From Rhodococcus sp. (in: high G+C Gram-positive bacteria) (lineage in GTDB: Bacteria > Actinomycetota > Actinomycetes > Mycobacteriales > Mycobacteriaceae), in NCBI GenBank assembly GCA_012515885.1, contig JAAYXN010000272.1:1-9477 (forward strand): DNA of 9,477 bases, read 5' to 3'. Shown piece after piece: positions 4,916 to 9,477 of the stretch. Every line of letters starts with the position of its first letter. The stretch's first letter is position 1. A program made the position numbers and the translations under genes. The notes beneath the pieces are model-generated. The model saw nothing but the letters and a program-made list of their open reading frames with translations. It was not told the DNA's origin and did no database searches.

Positions 4916-5241
4916 TTCTTCGCCGTACGCATCTGGTCGTAGCTGGTACGCGGCGATAGTGGCGCACCCACCAGGTATGCAGCTCGCCCCAATGCGTTGC
5001 CGCCGACCGCTGACGTCGCTAAATTGATGACGATCGCAAGGAGCGCTTTCACAGCATTCGACGGGGACGGTTCAAAACACAGCGCTCCCAGGATGAGTAA
5101 GGAAATGCCCACTCCCGATGCGGTGGTGATGGCGCTGATACGGGCATAGACATCAGGCAGCCGAACCAACCCGACCGCACCGGCAGCGAATACGGCGGCA
5201 CCTAGCAGCACCAGCACGGAACCCACAATGGTCATCGTCAT
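4891..5241 (-). CDS. mnhG: Mrp/Mnh antiporter subunit G
   Basis: A 116-residue membrane protein with three predicted transmembrane helices (about 4-25, 41-57 and 62-82), the normal size for MnhG/MrpG. The family signature region reads RLPDVYARISA (27-37), close to the usual R(F/L)PDVYxRLHAxT. It is a small structural subunit of the Mrp cation/proton antiporter complex in the cell membrane. The start ATG overlaps the mnhF stop by 4 bp (5238-5241), with a purine-rich GAGGGAGGAG just ahead of it inside mnhF. It is the last gene of the operon, and its stop codon lies in the loop of the shared terminator with acs. The polar C-terminal tail (about 95-116) is probably cytoplasmic. Confidence 0.93.
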   Translation of the reverse strand: MTMTIVGSVLVLLGAAVFAAGAVGLVRLPDVYARISAITTASGVGISLLILGALCFEPSPSNAVKALLAIVINLATSAVGGNALGRAAYLVGAPLSPRTSYDQMRTAKKPGPHSSS

Positions 5242-5498
5242 CTCCTCCCTCTCGTCACCAGTCGTGCCATCGACATGGTGGCGAGGAAACCCACGACTGA
5301 GGCAACCAGGATGACGTCGAACACAACGCCGCCCGCGAGGTGAACACCCATCATCGCCAACACACCCACGAAGGCGAAAAAAATCAGATCCGCCGCGACC
5401 GAGCGATCAGCGTCTGTGGGGCCTCGATAAATTCGCCACGCTGCAGGAATCATGGTCAGAGCCACCACTACGAGCGCGACCCAGGTTATTGCGGTCAT
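5238..5498 (-). CDS. mnhF: Mrp/Mnh antiporter subunit F
   Basis: An 86-residue protein with three predicted membrane helices (about 4-22, 35-54 and 58-77), the usual MnhF/MrpF length. The diagnostic loop RGPTDADRSVAAD (25-37) corresponds to the conserved RGP(S/T)xxDRxxAxD of the family and contains the conserved aspartates. It is a membrane subunit of the Mrp Na+(K+)/H+ antiporter. The start ATG overlaps the mnhE stop as ATGA (5495-5498), and GGAGGTGAT (5504-5512 on the minus strand), a perfect anti-16S match, lies 5 nt before it, so this subunit also has its own strong ribosome binding site. It overlaps mnhG by 4 bp at its other end. Confidence 0.93.
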   Translation of the reverse strand: MTAITWVALVVVALTMIPAAWRIYRGPTDADRSVAADLIFFAFVGVLAMMGVHLAGGVVFDVILVASVVGFLATMSMARLVTRGRR

Positions 5499-5908
5499 AC
5501 CGAATCACCTCCACTGGTGCCTGCCGCGACGCTGTCTTCGACACCGTGGATACGCACAGCTCGCAGCATGCGGATTTCCATGTCTTCAAGCTCGGCGCGA
5601 AACGCATCGGGATCAGGGGCATACATGCCGTGCACGTACAGCACCGGATGCTCACCAGAGACGGAGACCGCTAGGGTCAGGGTTCCAGGCGTCAGGGAAA
5701 TCAGGTTGGCGAGGAGCGTCACTTCAAAGTCGGTACGGCACCTCAGCGGAAACTCGACAATTCCCGGATCAATGGCGCTGCCTGGGGTGACACTGTCACG
5801 AATAACCGCCCAGTTGGAGCTGGCTAGCAGCCACAAGAAATAGAGACCGAACCCAGTCAGACGCAGCGGCCAGGTGATGGCCTTGAGGGCCTGGTTGCGC
5901 GCACTCAT
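5495..5908 (-). CDS. mnhE: Mrp/Mnh antiporter subunit E
   Basis: A 137-residue MnhE/MrpE family protein, at the short end of the family's usual 140-170. The N-terminal half has a hydrophobic segment (about 12-40, LTGFGLYFLWLLASSNWAVI). The following conserved segment reads VEFPLRCRTDFEVTLLANLISLTPGTLTLAVS (about 51-82), where LxNxISLTPGT is the family signature. A soluble C-terminal domain follows, with YVHGMYAPDPDAFRAELEDME typical of MrpE (HxLxxxDP-like). It is needed for assembly or stability of the antiporter complex in known systems. Start and stop both lie in 4-bp ATGA overlaps, with mnhD and mnhF respectively. Confidence 0.92.
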   Translation of the reverse strand: MSARNQALKAITWPLRLTGFGLYFLWLLASSNWAVIRDSVTPGSAIDPGIVEFPLRCRTDFEVTLLANLISLTPGTLTLAVSVSGEHPVLYVHGMYAPDPDAFRAELEDMEIRMLRAVRIHGVEDSVAAGTSGGDSV

Positions 5909-7470
5909 CGCAGTACCGCCTCAACGTAACTCGTAGGGTCATACAGTCCCGCTGCCGCCTGCTCGACGAAAACCAGCAGCCCTTGTGCCCCGAGGCCAAT
6001 ACCGAGCGTGATGACGGTCAAAACCAGTGCGGGGATCGCCAGTTTCACAGGGATCCGGGGTGCGGTGTCTACCTCGACTGCTGGGGCGGTGACCGTTGTT
6101 GCAGTGCCAGAACTTGGTGGCTGCGGCGCTAGTTCACCGGCATCAGGGCCAGTGCCTGAATCGTCTTCGGCACGCTTCGGGGGCGCATAGTTGCCCATAA
6201 ACATGCCTTTCCAGATTTTGAGCATCGACATGAGCGTGAACAGGCTGACCACAACAACGACTGCCAGGACGAGGAAGTGGCGGCTATCGACTGCGGCCTC
6301 AGCCACAAGAAGTTTGGCGACGAACCCGGAGAATGGGGGTAGTCCAGCGAGCGACATTGCGGCGCCAAAGAACGCGACTGCGGTGAGAAGTTCACGCTTA
6401 GCGAGTCCTTGAACCTCGCCCAACGTGTCTGTGCCATAGGTCTTTTCCACGGCACCTGTCGACAAGAACAGCGATGCCTTCACGATCATGTGGTGCAGTA
6501 GGTAGAACACACCTGCCACAAGTCCGACGGGACCAAACAGCGCGCCACCCAGCAGGATGTATCCGATCTGGCTGACCATGTGGAACACCAAGATGGTGCG
6601 CGCATTGCCTTCACCCACCGCACCAAAAACACCAATCGCCATGGTGGCGCAGGTAATAACAAGGGCGATAGTCAGATACACCGAGCTGCCGTCGAAGATG
6701 ACGGCGTAGATGCGGTAAATGGCGTAAATCGCCACTTTGGTGTGCAGGCCCGAGAACAGCGCCCGCACCGCAGGGGATGCTTCCGGGTAGGTCTGGGTGA
6801 GCCAGCCGTGCACCGGAACCACAGCTGCCTTGACGCACAGGGCGACCAACACCACGGTGACAGCGGCAGCAACGGTAGACGAATCCTCCGTAGCACCGGC
6901 AAGTTCAGCGATATTCACGGTTCCAGTGACGCCATATACGAAACCAACACCGATGAGGAACACGGTGGACGTCAACAGATTCGTCGCGACATACAACCGT
7001 CCTGCCGCAATGCGTCGAACGCCACCAAAGATGACCAGCAGCCCGTACGACGGCAACAGCATGACCTCAATGAAAACGAACAGGTTAAACAGATCACCAG
7101 TCAGCAGGGCACCATAGACGCCCGCAGCGAGCACCAACACCAAAGGCGCAAAGAAGCGGTTGCGTCCGTCACCAGCGACAATGCCGAACCATGAGCACAC
7201 CAGGGTCAACAGTGCGGTCGCTGTCACCATCAACGCACTGAACATGTCGGCGACGAAGGGGATCGCGATACCGTTGGGCCACAAACCCACATTGGCGACC
7301 GCGACTCCGCCGTGGTTCACCGTGGCCACGAGGACGACTCCGAAGACAAACATCGCGATATTGGTGAGCGTCAACAACAGGTTGCGTGCAGCAGACGAAT
7401 AGAGTCCGGCGCTCAGCGCTGCAACAATAAGCGGTACCGCCACCGCGAGAGGCAGTAATGCGCCGATCAT
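5905..7470 (-). CDS. mnhD: Mrp/Mnh antiporter subunit D
   Basis: A 521-residue polytopic membrane protein of the NuoN/MrpD proton-translocating family, with about 14 predicted helices. Charged residues of the ion pathway are visible: E135 in FVFIEVMLLP (the counterpart of MrpD Glu137 of Bacillus), K214 in CVKAAVVPVHGWL (the counterpart of Lys219), and H221, E230 and K245 in the conserved helix 7-8 region. Near residues 425-470 there is a polar Pro/Ser/Thr-rich insertion (from APPKRAEDDSG to VDTAPRIP) before the last helices, probably a flexible loop. It is one of the two large antiporter-like subunits and probably carries H+ translocation. AAGGA lies 6 nt before the ATG, which overlaps the mnhC stop by 4 bp (7467-7470). 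Confidence 0.95.
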   Translation of the reverse strand: MIGALLPLAVAVPLIVAALSAGLYSSAARNLLLTLTNIAMFVFGVVLVATVNHGGVAVANVGLWPNGIAIPFVADMFSALMVTATALLTLVCSWFGIVAGDGRNRFFAPLVLVLAAGVYGALLTGDLFNLFVFIEVMLLPSYGLLVIFGGVRRIAAGRLYVATNLLTSTVFLIGVGFVYGVTGTVNIAELAGATEDSSTVAAAVTVVLVALCVKAAVVPVHGWLTQTYPEASPAVRALFSGLHTKVAIYAIYRIYAVIFDGSSVYLTIALVITCATMAIGVFGAVGEGNARTILVFHMVSQIGYILLGGALFGPVGLVAGVFYLLHHMIVKASLFLSTGAVEKTYGTDTLGEVQGLAKRELLTAVAFFGAAMSLAGLPPFSGFVAKLLVAEAAVDSRHFLVLAVVVVVSLFTLMSMLKIWKGMFMGNYAPPKRAEDDSGTGPDAGELAPQPPSSGTATTVTAPAVEVDTAPRIPVKLAIPALVLTVITLGIGLGAQGLLVFVEQAAAGLYDPTSYVEAVLR

Positions 7471-7814
7471 GATGCGTCCTTAGTATCGGAGTCCGCTTCG
7501 CTGTCCTGCGCGGTGTCGTCATCTTTGGATCCGCTGTCCGCAGCGGCGAGGGTCAGCATGTAGACGGTGATCGAGAAGGCGATCACGATTGCGGTCAACG
7601 TGAAGGCTTGGGGTAGCGCGTCCGCCATCGACGCCATATCGGATAGATGCAGAAGGGGTGCGTCTCGATCCGACGTCACCCCCGACGCCATGAGCACCAG
7701 GTTCCCGGCATGGCCAAGAAGAACGAAACCGAAAGTAATGCGGACCATGCCACGTTGAAGAATCAAATACACCCCGCCCGCGACGAGGACCCCTACCAGT
7801 AATGCAAGAGTCAT
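7467..7814 (-). CDS. mnhC: Mrp/Mnh antiporter subunit C
   Basis: A 115-residue NuoK-like membrane subunit with three predicted helices (about 2-19, 26-44 and 68-90). The signature DALPQAFTLTAIVI (65-78) is the family's best conserved stretch, and the GHAGNLVL segment in helix 2 fits as well. The C-terminal tail after residue 91 is strongly acidic and Ser/Asp-rich (DSGSKDDDTAQDSEADSD) and is probably disordered in the cytoplasm; this tail is longer and more acidic than in many homologues. A near-perfect AGGAGGG (7820-7826) lies 5 nt before ATG 7814, which overlaps the mnhA stop as ATGA (7811-7814). Confidence 0.94.
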   Translation of the reverse strand: MTLALLVGVLVAGGVYLILQRGMVRITFGFVLLGHAGNLVLMASGVTSDRDAPLLHLSDMASMADALPQAFTLTAIVIAFSITVYMLTLAAADSGSKDDDTAQDSEADSDTKDAS

Positions 7815-9477
7815 CGAGTCCCTCCTGTCGGTGCGTTACGGCTATCCGTCGCATCGGTGCCCGCCCCTACGTGGCGTGTCGGCTCAGCAGATCCGAGTTT
7901 GTTGAGCGAGGCCAACACGATCCCCACGACCGCCAAATACACGCCAATGTCGAAGATGAGCACCGTCGTGAAGTGGTAATAGCCGCCCCACGGCAGTGGG
8001 ATATCGACGTGCAGCGGGGTGAGAAAGCCGCCATCGATATAGCCGAGTAGACCGACCGCCGTGCCCACTGCGATTCCGGCACAAATCAAACCGACGTAGG
8101 GCAGCCGTATCGGGGCCTTCCCGACGTTGGGGGCACTGAGGTAGGCAAGCGCGAACGCCGCCCCACCAACGAGAGCGGAGATGAATCCTCCGCCCGGGTC
8201 GTAGTGGCCCCGCAACAACAGGTAGAGCGACAAAACGATGAGGACGGGCGTGAGCCACCGTCCTACAGTGCGCGCCAAAATCGTGTTGTCGACGGCAGAT
8301 CCGACGACGGATTGACGCAGGTTTTCGACGTGCGCATCACGCTGAAGCGCGAGCATGCGCACCGATTGCACGACCCCGACCACGACTAGGCCGGCGATGC
8401 CGAGAACCGTGAGTTCGCCGAGGGTGTCCAGTGCACGGAAGTCCACCAAGATGGTGTTCACAATGTTGGTGCCGCCGGTCTCGGCTTCTGTTTCAGCAAT
8501 GAAATAGTCCGCGGCAGGCGAACGTTCACGCCGTCCCGTCAACGCGTAAGTACCCAGGGCCGCGACAGCACCCACGACCACAGCGACAACTGCCGCCAGG
8601 TTCCTTCGGATAGCGCTCGGAGTTCGGAACTTCACCGGCAATCGTCTCAAGACAAGGACCGCGACCACGACGGTAAGCACTTCAACAAGTAACTGCGTGA
8701 GCCCAACATCCGGTGCACCGAGGACGAAAAACACGAGCGCAACAGCGAATCCGACTACACCCAAAAGCGCCAAGGCAGCGAGCCGCGACGCGGTGGTCAC
8801 TACACCGAGGACACCAACGGTGACCAGTGCCAGCAGCAGCCAGTCAATCGGTTCGGTTACCGGCACGGGTATCGGCGGCAGGGACATTCCGCTGACCACG
8901 AACGCAGCAGTGACACCAACAAGAACCAGCACCGGCAACGCGAGGTGACGCGTCGGAGATTGCGTGCGCGTGAGACCACCGACACGGGCACCGAACACGA
9001 TCACTGACGCGTGTATGCGTTCAAAGACATCAACCCCGCGCACCGGAAACAACTCCCGATCAAGGAGACGGTCCACCCGGGTGCGTTGCAGGAACAGCAC
9101 GGTTCCGCAGCTGATCGCGATCAGCGACATCCCCAGCGCAGGCGTGAAACCGTGCCACAACGTCAAATACACGTGCCCAACAGAGCCTTGCGTGTCCAGC
9201 GCCACCTGATCGATCAGCGGAGCCAAAACACCCGAATCAATACCGAGGATCAGCCCGGCCAGAGACGCGATCGCAGCAGGCACCCGGAACGCGATCGACG
9301 GATCATGCAATCGCGGCTGAGTGGTGCGTCCCCCGAAAGCGCCGTAGACGATGCGGAATGAATACGCGAACGTCAGGATCGATGCGCATACCGCGACCGC
9401 GCCAACAAGGACTCCCATGAAAGCCGGTCCAGGCGCATCAATGTAGGCGCCGTAAAGATTCTCCTTAGACACAAAAC
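7811..9477 (-). CDS. mnhA: Mrp/Mnh antiporter subunit A fused to MnhB domain (5' part missing)
   Basis: The frame is open to the right edge, so the N-terminal NuoL-like part lies outside; about 555 residues of a protein usually near 950 are seen. The first visible residues, FVSKENLYGAY, match the internal FxSKExxxxA motif of MrpA, so a GTG there is not the start. Counting from that GTG, helices of the MrpA C-terminal region follow, with the DUF4040-type motif GAPDVGLTQLLVE at 252-264. Next comes the MbhE-like segment NIVNTILVDFRALDTLGE (336-353). A complete MnhB domain (about 395-525) contains GHYDPGGGFISAL (422-434). No separate mnhB exists because it is fused here, as is usual in actinobacteria. 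It is the largest subunit of the antiporter, thought to carry Na+/H+ exchange with MnhD. The gene leads the visible operon and overlaps mnhC by 4 bp. Confidence 0.93.
   Translation of the reverse strand, partial: FVSKENLYGAYIDAPGPAFMGVLVGAVAVCASILTFAYSFRIVYGAFGGRTTQPRLHDPSIAFRVPAAIASLAGLILGIDSGVLAPLIDQVALDTQGSVGHVYLTLWHGFTPALGMSLIAISCGTVLFLQRTRVDRLLDRELFPVRGVDVFERIHASVIVFGARVGGLTRTQSPTRHLALPVLVLVGVTAAFVVSGMSLPPIPVPVTEPIDWLLLALVTVGVLGVVTTASRLAALALLGVVGFAVALVFFVLGAPDVGLTQLLVEVLTVVVAVLVLRRLPVKFRTPSAIRRNLAAVVAVVVGAVAALGTYALTGRRERSPAADYFIAETEAETGGTNIVNTILVDFRALDTLGELTVLGIAGLVVVGVVQSVRMLALQRDAHVENLRQSVVGSAVDNTILARTVGRWLTPVLIVLSLYLLLRGHYDPGGGFISALVGGAAFALAYLSAPNVGKAPIRLPYVGLICAGIAVGTAVGLLGYIDGGFLTPLHVDIPLPWGGYYHFTTVLIFDIGVYLAVVGIVLASLNKLGSAEPTRHVGAGTDATDSRNAPTGGTR

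Noticed and set aside
9416..9472. GTG near the right edge as the start of mnhA
   Set aside because: The frame is open beyond it to the window end, and FVSKENLYGA is an internal MrpA motif, so the gene is cut by the window.
1..9477. tRNA, rRNA, insertion sequences, prophage or riboswitches
   Set aside because: No cloverleaf, rRNA signature, transposase or integrase, or known riboswitch core was seen on either strand.

Overview
The window looks like chromosomal DNA from a member of the Mycobacteriales (Corynebacterium/Mycobacterium relatives) with moderately high GC. The main reason is gene order and protein similarity. A HAD-IB phosphatase strongly resembling M. tuberculosis Rv3661 is followed by a convergent gene resembling Rv3662c, and then by acetyl-CoA synthetase (Rv3667 in M. 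tuberculosis). The Rv3663c-Rv3666c dipeptide transporter that separates the last two in M. tuberculosis is absent. Genus cannot be fixed from this window. The moderate GC and the complete Mrp antiporter operon would suit a Corynebacterium-, Lawsonella- or Dietzia-like organism, but this is a guess.

Left part (1-1330): the first 58 bases may hold the 5' end of a leftward gene, possibly the ssd-like neighbour of Rv3661. Bases 117-346 carry five inverted repeats in a row, two of which are diverged copies of each other with compensating base changes. The HAD-IB gene (482-1330, +) probably has a leaderless mRNA that begins at its GTG codon.

Middle part (1331-2921): the 560 bases between the HAD gene and the convergent Rv3662c-like gene contain no convincing protein gene. 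They do contain a good promoter, a roughly 300-nt segment with 5'/3' end pairing and internal hairpins, and a strong terminator-like hairpin. This is the same position as MTS2823/Ms1, the abundant RNA-polymerase-binding RNA of mycobacteria, and it is the most interesting feature here. The Rv3662c-like protein keeps the outline of a Fic motif but has lost its catalytic residues. It is flanked on both sides by GCATGC-rich palindromic DNA: a nested, mutually exclusive inverted repeat after its stop, and a palindromic tract of alternating purines and pyrimidines between it and acs.

Right part (2922-9477): acs (+) makes acetyl-CoA from acetate. Convergent to it, and sharing a terminator whose loop contains the mnhG stop codon, is the leftward Mrp/Mnh Na+(K+)/H+ antiporter operon mnhA(B)-C-D-E-F-G. 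mnhA is cut by the right window edge and is fused to the MnhB domain. Every junction in the operon is a 4-bp ATGA overlap, so the membrane complex is probably made by tightly coupled translation.
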